This document shows positions 36,561 to 49,447 of a stretch of DNA of 64,000 bases, piece after piece. This DNA comes from Channallabes apus (lineage: Eukaryota > Chordata > Actinopteri > Siluriformes > Clariidae). How positions within the stretch are numbered: the first letter of the stretch is position 1; every line of letters begins with the position of its first letter. The stretch lies in assembly GCA_030522415.1 (NCBI GenBank), contig CM060104.1, positions 26,984,431 through 27,048,430 on the forward strand, in the 5' to 3' direction. Both the position numbers and the translations under genes were made by a program. The notes below the pieces were generated by a model. It was not told where the DNA came from, did not search any database, and worked only from the letters and a program-made list of their open reading frames with translations.

Positions 36561-38984
36561 AAACAAGACGCACTCTCTCTAAAAAGTGATGCAGACCATT
36601 AAAGTGTTTTTATTCGAACAAATGAAACGTGTGAAAACTTTGCTGCCCGTACATTGTTTACTGTAAGTGTAAGTGTCTGTTTTGATGATGATGATGAAAT
36701 GGAGCAGGAGGACATTTTGGCATAAATTCACAAATTCAGACAAATGAAGACATTTTAAAGTAGACTTGAGTGCAGTGTTTGTTCAACTGGATCCTTATAC
36801 AATGTACTCTCTCTGAGACTCTGTATAACATTTTCATAGATCATTTAAAAACAGATTCTTTGGGCACTTTTTTAGAACTTAGCTATAGCAATATCTCACC
36901 CACCAGTTTTTAATCATTTATTCACTATGCCAAGTTTGAAATACTTTTGATCTTTTTATATTATTTACATCATTTTATTATTAATATGATTCTGCAAACC
37001 AGGATTCCATAATCCATGATTAATAAAAAAAAAATCATGTTTCTTTTGTAACTCATATTACAGTAATGTACTGTACCTGCCATAGCTCATGTCGAATATA
37101 TTACTCCTAAAGGAAACTAATTTTTACTCCCAGCTTTTAAAACCACTTATATGGAACTCATGCCAGTGTGTGTTAACGGAGAGGCTTCAGACTTCAAAGT
37201 GTTTATTAGGGATTTTGGATATGTCCGGGAGAATGAAGGTTATCATTACTTTTATAACGGGTAAATCTTACCCCTACCGGAATATGAGCATGTCGTATTG
37301 GGAATGGATATTATTATTATTATTATTATTATGTTTTTGTTCATACAACCATGAAAACGTATGGTCATGTGTATTTGTGCCATTTATTTCGCCTTTTGTA
37401 TCTCAGTCATGTTTGTATAGTCTGTGGAAATGAACTAAAATTGCTCATATTGCCCATTTTGTGCTGAAGAAAGATCATGTTACTCGATACTGCACAATCC
37501 TGAGTCCTATATATATGTTTATTTAAACAGCAAAACAAATAATGGCTAAAATGCTCTGAGCTTTCAGGGATACACCTGATCACTTACTGTATGTAGCCAG
37601 CGCATGTGTGGATTTGTGCAGTATTATAACCCGAGTCGTTCTGTTTACTTAAACAGCCTTTATTATAAGGCATTAGGACAGATGAACACATCCACAGGGC
37701 TCAGGATAACGAGTATTATGATGATCTTTATCATTTAGTTCAATATTCATAATAATTACTCAACCAATTTATACAGAATGCTGAATAGGGAGCTCTTGCT
37801 TTAATGCACCACAGCGGATAAAGACCAACACTAAGCCGAGCTCAGTACTATCACACATCAGGGGTACATTTATTATTGTTAATGCTAGAATATCTGTGTG
37901 TAATTACTCTGATTATTTTTCTTTATAAGAAACATTTTCCCGTTTAGTCTCGTTTTACATTTAGACATGTTTAAATCTAGATAACGTAATATATATATAA
38001 AAAAAAAAACAACAACTGAGGAGCCCTGGCTTGTGTGGGATTTTAGGAAAAGAGAATAACCTGATTAATAAACCAAACAAGCTCTGAGTTCATTATATTA
38101 CATATTACGTATCTTCATTTTAAGCTTCTCTGTCAGTTTATGCTAAACACGAGGCTATAGACTCCCATTTCTTGTTAGCTGAAATAGACTTAAATAGACT
38201 TATAGCTCCAGTGCAAAACCAAAGACAACGAAATTCACACACCGATCATGTCTTCATTACACTTGGTGTAACACAGTGGACCACTTCAGACACTTTCCCA
38301 TGGCTAAGAGCGAACTAAAGTAATAAGCGTGTATAAGGTGTGTATGATAAAGTGTTTAAGAGAGAATCTCTTAGATCGAGGTTTTATTACGGCAGTGGGT
38401 TAAACACCCAGCACCTCCTCGTCTCGGAACTAGAATGTGTTTATTGATTTATTATAATAAATCAACAGCCTTAAATATTGATGCTATACACGGTTCTATA
38501 CAAATTAGGAAGTCTGAAGCATGATGAACTCCATGTGGAAAGACTTGTGATTTTTAGCCGCAGTTCAGCAAAAGACTGTTTCAGTGTTGAGGTGTTCACG
38601 GCGCAACACTGCCATCTAGGAGACGTGTTCAGGAAGAACCTTCTGAATGAAACTGATGGTAATGAGTAAACCATATGAGGATCTTCTGATCTTCAGCTCT
38701 ACTAAATCATGGGACAGCGACAAGTTTCCTAGATTTCTTTTGAATCCACTCTACAGCTGCTGTAAAATCAGGTATAATATTAATACTGCGATGTTACAGA
38801 ACATTTTACTGGGATATTGTGATGGGTATCAACTTTTTACTTTAGCTGATTCCATGGCACCATAGTTCGTCTGTTGTATACAATACATGAAACAAGTGTC
38901 TATTTATTAATTTCCTAGGAAAAGAATCTAAGGAGAGCAAGCGGCGAGTATATATAATCTCATTTCAGTATATACACTGTCTTC
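36561..38984. other. Intergenic, AT-rich, nothing recognised
   Basis: ATT array at 37309-37331. Overlapping short frames on both strands at 38470-38680 have no family resemblance. Confidence 0.45.
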
Positions 38985-39316
38985 CAAATTATTACGCAAA
39001 TGATATCGTTCTCTGATTTTCATGATTAGTAAATGCAAATGACAGTCAGTATAATTTTCATCAACTATTAGGGTATAATTTGAATTGTGATAAGATAAGA
39101 ATGATAAGAATATTTATTTTAAAAATAAAAAACTGAAAACGCACTGTTCCAAATTATTATGCACTACAGAGTTAAAACATTTTATATGTTGTAAAGAACT
39201 GAAAATAGGCTTTTATTGAATTTGGAGCATTAGGAGGCAGCATAAAATAGCTTTTATTAGCATTAAAGCTATTTAAATCAAAAACAGTCATGACAGTCAG
39301 TATAATTTTCTAGTCA
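38985..39316. mobile_element. Truncated Tc1-like end sequence
   Basis: It starts 'cactgtcttccaaattattacgcaaatg', resembling a Tc1 terminal repeat of a family that differs from the adjacent copy. It contains the direct repeat 'gacagtcagtataattttc' (39042 and 39293). It breaks off where the next relic begins. Confidence 0.45.
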
Positions 39317-40228
39317 TCAACATCCCACGGAGCCACTGTTCAAGCGATCATTCAGAAATGGAAGGAGTATGGCACAACTGTAAACCTATAAGACAAGGCC
39401 GTCCACCTAAACTCACAGGCCGAACAAGGAGAGCGCTGATCAGAAATGCAGCCAAGAGGCCCATGGTGACTCTGGACGAGCTGCAGAGATCTACAGCTCA
39501 GGTGGGGGAATCTGTCCATAGGACAACTATTAGTCGCGCACTGCACAAAGTTGGCCTTTATGGAAGAGTGGCAAGAAGAAAGCCATTGTTAACAGAAAAC
39601 CATAAGAAGTCCCGTTTACACAGCAAACATGTGGAAGAAGGTGCTCTGGTCAGATGAGACCAAAATGGAACTTTTTGGCCAAAATGCAAAACGCTATGTG
39701 TGGCGGAAAACTAACACTGCACATCACTCTGAACACATCATGGTTTAATGGAATGGTTTAAAACAAAACATATCCATGTGTTAGAATGGCCCAGTCAAAG
39801 TCCAGATCTAAATCCAATCGAGAATCTGTGGCAAGATCTGAAAACTGCTGTTCACAAACGCTGTCCATCTAATCTGACTGAGCTGGAGCTGTTTTGCAAA
39901 GAAGAATGGGCGAGGATTTCAGTCTCTAGATGTGCAAAGCTGGTAGAGACATACCCTAAAAGACTGGCAGCTGGAATTGCAGCAAAAGGTGGTTCTACAA
40001 AGTATTGACTCAGGGGGCTGAATAATTACGCACACCCCACTTTGCAGTTATTTATTTGTAAAAAAATGTTTGGAATCATGTATGATTTTCGTTCCACTTC
40101 TCACATGTACACCACTTTGTATTGGTCTTTTACGTGGAATTCCAATAAAATTGATTCATGCTTGTGGCTGTAATGTGACAAAATGTGGAAAAGTTCAAGG
40201 GGGCCGAATACTTTTGCAAGCCACTGTA
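39317..40228 (+). mobile_element. Tc1-like element relic, left end lost, transposase internally deleted
   Basis: The transposase fragment 39358-39650 (GRPPKLTGRTRRALIRNAAK, then HRTTISRALHKVGLYG) keeps the helix-turn-helix part. 'gtcagatgagacc' holds the first catalytic Asp. The sequence then jumps at about 39745 to the C-terminal [19 protein letters not shown]...GGSTKY, so the block with the second Asp is missing. The right end is 'gggggccgaatacttttgcaagccactgta'-like, up to 40228. Very little drift elsewhere suggests a young family. Confidence 0.8.
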
Positions 40229-41399
40229 TACCCTTATTATGTTGGCAATGACAGAGGTCACACGTTTTCTGTGAGTCTTCACACACTGTTGCTGGTATTT
40301 GGCCCGTTCCACCATGCAGATCTCCTCTAGAGCAGTGATGTTTTGGGGCTGTCGCTGTTCAACACAGACTTTCAACTTCCTCCAAAGATTTTCTACAGGA
40401 GACTGGCTCGGCCACACCGGGACCTTGAAATGCTTCTTACGAAGCCACTACTTTGTTGCCCGGTCGGTGTGTTTGGGATCATCGTCATGATGAAAAACCC
40501 AGTCACGTTTCATCTTCAATGGCCTTGCTGATGGAAGGAGGTTTTCACTCTAAATCTCACGATACATGGCCCCATTCATTCTTTCCTTTACACGGATCAA
40601 TCGTCCTGGTCCTGAAAAACAGCCCCAGAGCATGATGTTTCCACCCCCATGCTTCACAGTAGGTCTGGTGTTCTTTGGATACAACTCAGCATTCTTTCTC
40701 CTCCAAACACGACAAGTTGAGTTTTTACTAAAATGTTCTGTTTTGGTTCCATCTGACCATATGACATTCTTCCAATCCTCTTCCGGATCATCCAAATGCT
40801 CTCTAGCAAAGTTCAGACGGGCCTGGACATGTACTGGGAGGGGGACACGTCTGATTTGACATCGGGATTTGAGTCCCTGGTGGCGCAGTGTGTGACTAAT
40901 GGTAGCCTTTGTTACTTTGGTCCCAGCTCTCTGCAGGTCATTCACTAAGTCCCCCTCCCCTGGTTCTTGCTTACCTACTGCAGATTCAGTCTCCCAGCCT
41001 GGTGCAGGTCTACAGTTTTATTTCTGGTGTCCTTTGACAGCTCTTTGGTTTTGGCCATAGTGGAGTTTGGAGTGTGACTGTTTGAGGATGTGGACAGGTG
41101 TCTTTTATACTGATAACGAGTTCAAACAGATGCCATTAATACAGGTGACGAGTGGAGGACAGAGAAAAAGAAGACGTTACAGGTCTGTGAGAGCCAGAAG
41201 TCTTGCTTGTTTGTAGGTGACCAAATACTTATTTTACAGAGGAATTTACCAATTAATTCATTAAAAATCTTTTTTTTTCTTATTTTGTCTCTCATAGTTG
41301 AGCTATACCCATGATGAAAATTACAGGCCTCTCTCATCTTTTTAAGTGGGAGAACTTGCACAATTGGTGGCTGACTAAAAACTTTTTTTGCCCCACTGT
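40229..41399 (-). mobile_element. Tc1-like element relic, minus strand
   Basis: The minus frame 40945-40550 reads [20 protein letters not shown], then [13 protein letters not shown] (first Asp) and [15 protein letters not shown]. Further on, [15 protein letters not shown] has lost the canonical residues between SP and V. The right terminal repeat complement 'cagtggggcaaaaaaagt' is at 41382-41399. The left end abuts the neighbouring Tc1 copy directly and is missing. Confidence 0.8.
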
Positions 41400-41654
41400 A
41401 CGTCACTACAGGATAGCTGTAAAACAGTGACATCTGTTGGAGAATTAGTGAATTTCAGGTTAACATGGATGCCATTAATTGCTGGGAAAAATCTACTACT
41501 GAAAGGTTTCACATTTATTTTTTTCTTTATTTTTTTAAGCTTGTTTTCATGAATCTTTTTGTTATACATTCAAACACAGCATGCATCATGAGGAATGTCA
41601 GTGTTTACATTGGTGACTTAAGGAACTTTTTAAGCTTATGGAGAAAACTAATAT

Positions 41655-42126
41655 CAGAGGTGGAAAGAGTAATAAAATTTTGTACTCAAGTACAAGTACT
41701 GTTACTTCAGTGAAATTTTACTTAAGTACAAGTAAAGTTACAATTATAAAAATCTACTCAAGTAAAAGTAAAAAGTAGTTCATTAAAAAATGTACTCAGA
41801 GTAAAAGTTACCGAGTTACTTTTTTTTTTTTTTTTTTAACAGCGGGGTGGGATGAGGCATTCGTAGTTCAAAAAAGATGAGCAGATGTAAATCTCAAACT
41901 AGTTGTTTTTAACTGAAGGAACACCTTTGCATAATAAAGCTGTTGTCTTTCTTGTGCTTGAAAATCAAAGTGGTCACTTAAATATGGTGTTACGTCCCAG
42001 TCTAGGGTCATACAGCAAAAGAATGGTTCAGGGTTCTATTTATAATATATATAACTGTATGGAAATGGTGGCATATGGCAGAAAGAACTAGATCCAATCA
42101 TTAACTGATGAAATAATGAGGTTTGT

Positions 42127-42171
<45 letters not shown>

Positions 42172-42858
42172 AGGAGGAGGATCAGATTCAGGTTGGACCC
42201 AGGCCAAAATAATAAACAAAATGGTATTTATATTTAGTAGCTAGATTACCTGCAAAAAAAAAAAACACACACACAAACAAAAATACCGGTACCTTCCCGG
42301 ACTCCCTAAACCAAAAACAGTGAAATTATCTACAAATATATACAAAGACCAACCAAACCAAAGGGACAAAGCAATAATCAAAGTCAATGGGAGGCAAAAA
42401 GTCAAAACCGGAATACACAACCAAATATCAAAACGCCAAAATCACAACCTCTTTCATCTTTCCCGCGTCTCTCTCCAGTTTATACATGGTCGCGCTAGTC
42501 GATGACGTCACTCAGGGCGGAAGCGAGCGTGTGGAAGGTCAGGAAGATGCCGATGTCAGAAAACCTGGAGTGGAGTCTGGAGCGGCGCGCGACCAGGACA
42601 TGATACACACACGCGAGCGCAACGTGGCATTTATAAAGCATAATATCTTTTATTATTTCATAATTTTCATTCATTTATTTTTTTACTCAGTAGCGAATAT
42701 GATTTAAAATGTAGCGAATTACAATACTTCAAACAAAACGTACTTAAGTAAAAGTAAAATTACAGATTTTTAAAACTACTTTAAAAAGTAGAAATACACA
42801 AAAAAGCTACTCAATTACAGTAACGCGAGTAAATGTAATTCGTTACTTTCCACCTCTG
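41655..42858. mobile_element. Non-autonomous hAT (Tol2-like) element with perfect 8-bp target duplication
   Basis: It starts CAGAGGTGGAAAG and ends with its complement CTTTCCACCTCTG. It is flanked on both sides by ACTAATAT (41647-41654 and 42859-42866). Subterminal sequence is dense in 'acttaagtaaaagta' motifs, as in Tol2 relatives. The 1.2-kb interior contains a CA array (42129-42170) and a CpG-rich block (about 42460-42630), but no transposase. The same terminal family makes the 128-bp copy at 8204. Confidence 0.88.
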
Positions 42859-42866
42859 ACTAATAT

Positions 42867-43867
42867 ATAAAAAGCTACAAGGTTGCTACATGAAAAAATG
42901 GGTGATTTTAAAAAGTAAAAGGGAAATATTTTAATCAAAGAACAAAAATAGTGAAATGTTTAAATGATAAAAAGTTCAATTTCTCTTATTTAAAAAAAAC
43001 TATCCTATATTTTATTTCCATTTTTTTCTTAAGAAATGCTCTGCTGAGCTACAGTACACTGCTGATTGATATGTAGATACATTTCTGTCCGTCGGTTTTG
43101 TTAGTGAAGGATGACACTCACATCGCTGAGTGTTTTAGCCCTCGTATGTAGCACTAGGATTTAGAAGTTCTTTTGTGGTTCTGATCAGGAAAAAAACAGT
43201 GAATCTAAATGTCAATAACAAATAGGAAACTCTTTTAGTCATCATATGTTCACACAAGGAACAAAGTTATAATGCAATGGCATTACAGGATAAACTGGTG
43301 CAACTTACAGAAGTCCAAACCAAGACGCGTGTAGAAGAGATAGAGTCTGAGACCTAGAACAAGACAAGATCAGGGCAGAAGCGTTTGATGTTTTACGGAA
43401 GGCTGAGAGATGAGGGCGAGACTGAGACCTACAGCTGGCGGTAATGTAACCTACTGGATTCCAACCACCGTTAAACATATAGGGAGTTTTATTGCTCAGT
43501 TCCCATGGAGAAACATCATAACATGTCTGATTTGTAATGTGTGTGTGTGTGTGTGTGTGAATCCCATCACTGCACAAAACAGGCAAAGATTAATAATGCT
43601 AATGTGAAGTGTGTAAAAATTCTAATGATTTCCTTCTTAATAATAATAATAATAATGCTTCACAGTAATAAATATAAGTATTATTTGGAAACAGGCCTTT
43701 ATTTAATCTTCAGCAAGGGTGCCAATACTTTAAACCAGTAAATAAATGTAGTCAGTGCATGTAATATTAATGTGGATATCAGTAATACATCTGCATCAAA
43801 TAACAACAATAACATATGAACTATAATATGATTAGTGAAAACAAATATCTTATTATTTTATTCCCGC
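42867..43867. other. Sequence between the hAT element and the enkur promoter
   Basis: A GT array at 43540-43559 and an AAT array at 43640-43655. No divergent exon recognised. Confidence 0.45.
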
Positions 43868-43954
43868 CTTTGTGATTAACGGCGCTGGCACGCGCAGCCG
43901 CGCACGTGTTACGTCACCCGGAAGTGGTCACGTGATACATTTAGGTGACGCAAA
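43868..43954. promoter_or_regulatory. CpG-rich cluster of E-box, CRE, ETS and E-box motifs
   Basis: CACGTG (43903-43908), TTACGTCA (43909-43916), CCGGAAGT (43918-43925) and CACGTG within GTCACGTGA (43929-43934) fit into 32 bp. They lie in a short CpG-dense patch that stands out from the AT-rich surroundings. This is the usual make-up of a housekeeping promoter (USF/MYC/TFEB, CREB/ATF, GABP-type sites). It lies about 340 bp upstream of the enkur ATG. It may be a distal enkur promoter or the start of a divergent transcript; no divergent coding exon was recognised to the left. Confidence 0.5.
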
Positions 43955-44136
43955 AATATATATTTTTATAACAATAATATTCATAATAATAATAATAATA
44001 ATAATAATATGAATAATAATTTTCTGTAAGGACTGGTTGTTTAGTTTTAGATATTAAAAACGTTTTATGTGACAAAAAATATATATGTTTAATTTTTAAA
44101 ACGTATAAGCGTAACAAACCGGCAGTAGGCGGCGCT

Positions 44137-44164
44137 GTTGCTAAGCAATAGTTCTCATGGCAAC
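44137..44164 (+). promoter_or_regulatory. Two tandem RFX X-box-like palindromes upstream of enkur
   Basis: GTTGCTAAGCAAT (44137-44149) and GTTCTCATGGCAAC (44151-44164) lie one base apart. Both fit the imperfect palindrome bound by RFX factors (ideal form GTTGCCATGGCAAC); the second differs from it at two positions. They sit about 20 bp upstream of a TATA box and 106-133 bp upstream of the enkur ATG. RFX2/RFX3 with FOXJ1 drive cilium genes, and enkurin is an axonemal protein. The motifs are seen directly; function is inferred. Confidence 0.72.
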
Positions 44165-44185
44165 AGTAACACAGTGACCCGCGTG

Positions 44186-44193
44186 TATAAAAG
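44186..44193 (+). promoter_or_regulatory. TATA box, enkur core promoter
   Basis: TATAAAAG lies 77 bp upstream of the enkur ATG and just downstream of the X-boxes, predicting a start site near 44215-44225 and a 5' UTR of about 50 nt. No 5' transcript evidence is available here. Confidence 0.55.
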
Positions 44194-44269
44194 CGTCAGG
44201 AGAGACATTTGGAACTGAGCCATTTTTTAAAGCCAAATATCTCTATTGTATTTCAGTGTGAAGGACATC

Positions 44270-44470
44270 ATGTCGGGTGTAATGAATCCACCTGAGAGCA
44301 TCTATAACCTGATCCCCAAAGAGGAGGTCAAGTCTGAGAAACCTCCCAGGTAAAATTATTATTATTATCATCATCATCATCATCATCATCATCATTATTA
44401 TTCCTCCCACAGTCCAAAGATATGCAGGTTAGGCTAATTGGTGTTCCTAAATTGCCCGTAGTGTGTGATT

Positions 44471-44507
<37 letters not shown>

Positions 44508-45177
44508 CTGCGATGGATTGGCACCCTGTCCAGGGTGTACCCTGCCTAGTGCCCGAAGTCTCCTGGGATAGGCTCCAGGTCCCCCGCGACCCTGAACACA
44601 GGATTAAGCGGTATAGAAAATGAATGAATGAATGAATGAAAGGATTATTATTATTATTATTATTATTATTATCATTATTATTATTATCATCATCATCATC
44701 ATCATTATTATTATTTCGGCAGGTGATCTAAAACAAATATCTATTATTAACAAGACTCTACTATTGTGTAAACTATAATTTTACTGACTGTTTATCCTTA
44801 TTTATAGCTGCTAATTATAACTTTTCAACCAGGAAGTAATTTGACATCATTATTACACAGTTGTACCTCGGCATGTTAATTTAATCCGTTCCTGAGGCGA
44901 GTTCTTAAGGTGACATTTCATACTGTGTAGCACATTGTCCCATATGAAATACTGTAAATGCAGATAATCCGTTCCAGCCACCAAAAATATTACCAATATT
45001 ACCAATTTCCACAAAAAAAAAACATCAAAACATTTAGAAAAGACGTGTAAATGAAGTTTAACCCTAATCTATAGTATGATTCCTCTCGGCACCGGCTGCT
45101 TTAAAAACCAAACTGAAAGCGGCTCTCTTTACTTCTTGCTGACTAACATTCTTGGGATCCTTGCACAAATTGTAAAA

Positions 45178-45208
<31 letters not shown>

Positions 45209-48200
45209 AAAAAAAGATTTGTAAACTTGTTTCACTTGGTTTTCCACTGACCAAATGTTTGGTCCATGGACGATCTAAGTTTCAATCAGCTCCCGGACGT
45301 ACGTGCACCCAGAGGTACATGTGACCAACTCGGGAGTTCGCAGGCCAAAAACACTTTGCATGCTGAAGCAAACTGATTGAAAAATTTTAGTTCTCAAAGT
45401 GAAAATTGGCAAAGCAGAGTGATCGCATGCTGAGGGACCACTGTACCTAACAGTCCTCATATGAGGATGGTACAAGGATATATACTGTATACAGTGCTCA
45501 GCATAAATGAGTACACCCCCTTTAAAAAGTATGAATTTAATCAGTATCTCAATGAACAAAAGAAGAATTTCCAAAATTTCCACAAGGCTGAGTTTTATTG
45601 AACACTTTTTTAAATTCCATAACATGAAATTAAGGTTAATAATATAATTAGATCACAAAATCTTCAGTTTTACTCAAATTGGTTGAAGCAAAAATGAATA
45701 CACCCCGCAACAAAAACTACTCCATCTAGTATTTTGTATGACCACCGGGATTTTTAAGAACAGCACCAAGTCTTCTAGGCATGGAATGAACAAGTTGGCG
45801 ACATATTGCAACATCTATCTTTTTCCATTCCTCAAGAATAACCTCTTTTAGAGTCTGGATGCTGGATGGCGAGTGATGCTCAGCTTGTCGCTTCAGAATT
45901 CCCCACAGGTGTTCGACTGGGTTCAGATCAGGATACATACTTGGCCATTCAATCACCTTCACCCTGTTCTTCTTCAGAAATGCAACAGTAGCTTTAGATG
46001 TGTGTTTTGGATCATTGTCGTGTTGGAAAAGTGCACGACGACCAAGTGCACGGAGTGATGGCAGCATCTTCTCCTTCAGTATAGAGCAGTACATTGTTGA
46101 GTTCATGATACCATCAATGAAATGCCGCTCCCCAACACCAGCAGCACTCATGCAGCCCCAGATAAGGATGCTGCCAGCAACATGTTTCACTGTAGGCACC
46201 ATGCATTTTTATTTGAAATCCTCAACTTTATGATGCCATACAGTTTTGAAACCATTATCACTCCAGATTATAGAGTCCCAGTAGTCTTCATCTTTTTCAG
46301 CATGGGCCCTAGCAAATTCTAGGTGTGCTTTTTTGTGCATGGGCTTTAGGAGAGGCTTCCTTCGTGGACGATACCCATGCATGCCATTCCTCTGCAGTGT
46401 GCGCCGTATGGTGTCACGGGAAACGGTCACTCCAGTTGGGCTTTCTACTGCTTTAGCTAACTGCAGTGAACTTGCATAGCGATTTTCTTGAACCCTTCTC
46501 ATCAGAAGACGCTCCTGTGAGATGTTAACTTCTGTGGACGGCCTGAACGTCTTTGTAAGATGGTTGCACTTCCATCTTTCTTAAATTTTTGGATCACTTT
46601 TGCTACGGTATTTTGACTGTAAAGCTTTGCTGGTCTTCTTGTAGCTCTCACCTTTTTTGTGTAAAGAAATGATGGGGTGTACTCATTTTTGCAACATGGG
46701 CTTGAATGAATTGGTTAGGAAAATCACTTTTTTGTGTATTCAAATTAACTAATCTTGTTTGCAATCAATAGCCCACATTTGTGCGAGTATTTTGTAGTAT
46801 AGTATCTCATAGAAAATGTTAATTCTGAAAGGAAACTAAAGGTTTTCTGACAAATGTAGTGGGTTGTACTCATGTATGCTGAGCACTGTGTATACTGTAT
46901 ATATAGACAATGAATAAAGAAAGAAAGATCAAGAAGAAGACCAAAAGTATTGGGGGGGAAATATTTCATGTTTTAATGGAATTCTTAGATTAATTAAATA
47001 ATAAATCAATATTATCAAGATTAAAGTGCAATATAAAAATGCACAGCTGAAATTGAAATTGTTATAATGTTATATTCTGGTGCTTAAATCCTGAGTTCTT
47101 GTATTATATGTTCATTCTACTTTAGATTTGTGCACAAAATAATTTGGTGCTTAGTTTTTCCAAATTCCCATCGCTCCTCCCCTAAAGGTTGGGGTGCAGC
47201 TCTCTATGTCTACGTACTTCTCAGTGTCTTCACCATCCTAATACTTTTGGCCTCCGCTGTAAATTTAATGAAGGTGAAATTACAGGCTTTTTTTGGTCAT
47301 TAACTATACGAATAAAAGTAGAAATTGTTGGACCTAAAACAAAAATGTGTCTCATTTAAAACCCCATAACTTTCTCATTTCATGTGCAAATCTAAAAAGT
47401 CAAATCTATTAGAATTATCTAATATATTAAGGCATTATTTTTATTCATTATTAATATGAGCTAATTATAATGAAGAGGAATTACATTTTATTTATTTTGT
47501 ATGCTGAATAGGAATGATAATGTCGCTAAGCTTAATGTCACATTCACGTGTATAATAAAATATAAAATATGTTAAATATAATTTTTAAGTATTTATAGTA
47601 TTTATTATTTATTTATTTATATTTATTTCAACTTACTTAGCATCACTGACCAGTGGGAGAATCAATCCACATCCCTACAATATGTAACAAGACATATTAA
47701 ATTCCCATTATATTATGTATATTAAGGCATGATTAGAAGAGTAATGCACAGTTTTTAACGTTTAAATAAGATGCTCTATGCTGGAAAAAATTATAACAAA
47801 GAAAGTCTTAAATAGTGCTTTTTTATTCATCTCACTGTTAATAATTAATTAAAGGACCCATGCCATATGTGTTGCACGTTTACGATCCTGTTCGATGTTA
47901 CTGTTTATAGATTACAGTAAGAGTAAAATAAGAGTCATGTCTAGCGTGGTCAGGGGGCGAGGTGTTGTGTGATGTGATGATGTCATGCTTATTTACAGGT
48001 ACACATCAAAGTTCAGACATCAGGTAAAGCAGGAGAAGCAGCAGAACAAAGCATTCAACAAGACCATGGGTCCATCTAAAGTGGACGTACCTCCTCCAGA
48101 GAAATACCTGCTGAAACACTCAAAAGAGCCCCAACTGCCTGAGAGTAAGAGGCGACTCTGATTATTAACTAATGTCATCATAATCATATGTTGTTATTGA

Positions 48201-49407
48201 ACTCTTATTGGCTAACACTAATAAGAGGACGAGAGCGGGAGAGACTCTGTCCAGCATTCAAATGAATTAAAGTGTTTCACCAAAGAGAGGAAATAAAATA
48301 AGAATGAATTATTACATTTAGGGAGTACTGTACATCCTTAACTAAGGAAATTAAGGAAAACAGAGGCCTTTACCCAACCAGAAACATTTACTGAACCAAG
48401 GACTTTTGCCCAAACAGAAGCTTTTGTCAAATCGCAGGCTTTTGCCCAACCAGGGGCTTTAATTCAGCACTGGCTTAACTAAAGTTTGCTTTTCTCCAGC
48501 CAGAAGCTTTTGCCCACCCAGGGGCTTTTGTCCTAGCAGTGGCTTATGGCTTTTGCCCAAACAGGGGGATTTGTCCAATCAGAAACCTGTATCAAACCAC
48601 AGGTTTTTGCCCACAGGGGAATGTGTTAAATGAAAAGCTTTTGCCCAATCATGGGCCTATAAAAAGGATAGATGACAAATTTAAATAAAGGAAAATGTCA
48701 AAAATACCATGTTACAGCACTTAAAAACATATTTACAAAATGTGAAATACTGGTCTTTTTCCCTCAGCTATTTTAATATGAACATCGACGTTGTAAAGGC
48801 GCTGATACTGAACCATACTGAGGATCTAATAAAATTAATAAAGCAGCTATAGTGCTGACTCTGGGGTTTATAAGCAGTGTGAAGTGAAGTGTGTACAGTA
48901 CAGTACAGCGATGTGATTTCTCCTCAGAGAAGCCGTTCTCATATCAAGACGACTTCCAGCCCAGGAAGCCACCCGTACCTGCTCGGACCGAGAAGCCACT
49001 CATGGGCATCGGCAGCAAAATGGACTTTGTGAAGAGTAACGTGATGAAGAACAGAATGGCGGTTCCACATAAACACCAGCCTGCATGCGCGCACACCAGA
49101 CATGGAGACAAGCAGGTGCTACAAAACTCAGGCCTCGTCCCACAGTTCATCAAGAAAAAGGTGCGCGAGAGGAAACCGTGGAGGAAGGTGGAGTGATGGA
49201 GCAAGAAATCGGACAAATATAAAAGTGTGTGTGTGTGTGCTTTTGTGTTTGTGTGTTCCAGGATTACGGTCAGACCCCGCGGTATCTGACCGAGAGGCAG
49301 GAGGAGGTGAGGAGAGAGCAGGAGGAGTACGATCAGTATGTGCAAGACAGGATGAAGGAGGAAGCCATGAAGCAGCTCTCTGAGGAGGAGCGCCAGGAAA
49401 TACTGCA

Positions 49408-49447
<40 letters not shown>

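Noticed and set aside
43868..43954. First exon of a divergent thnsl1 gene
   Set aside because: No threonine-synthase-like coding sequence seen on the minus strand anywhere to the left; kept only as a promoter candidate.
48350..48665. CRISPR-like array
   Set aside because: Units are contiguous and degenerate with no unique spacers, and the context is a vertebrate intron.
49161..49196. Read-through of enkur exon 3 (KKKVRERKPWRKVE)
   Set aside because: The canonical donor at 49161 joins KKK to DYGQTP as in other enkurins; the read-through is intronic.
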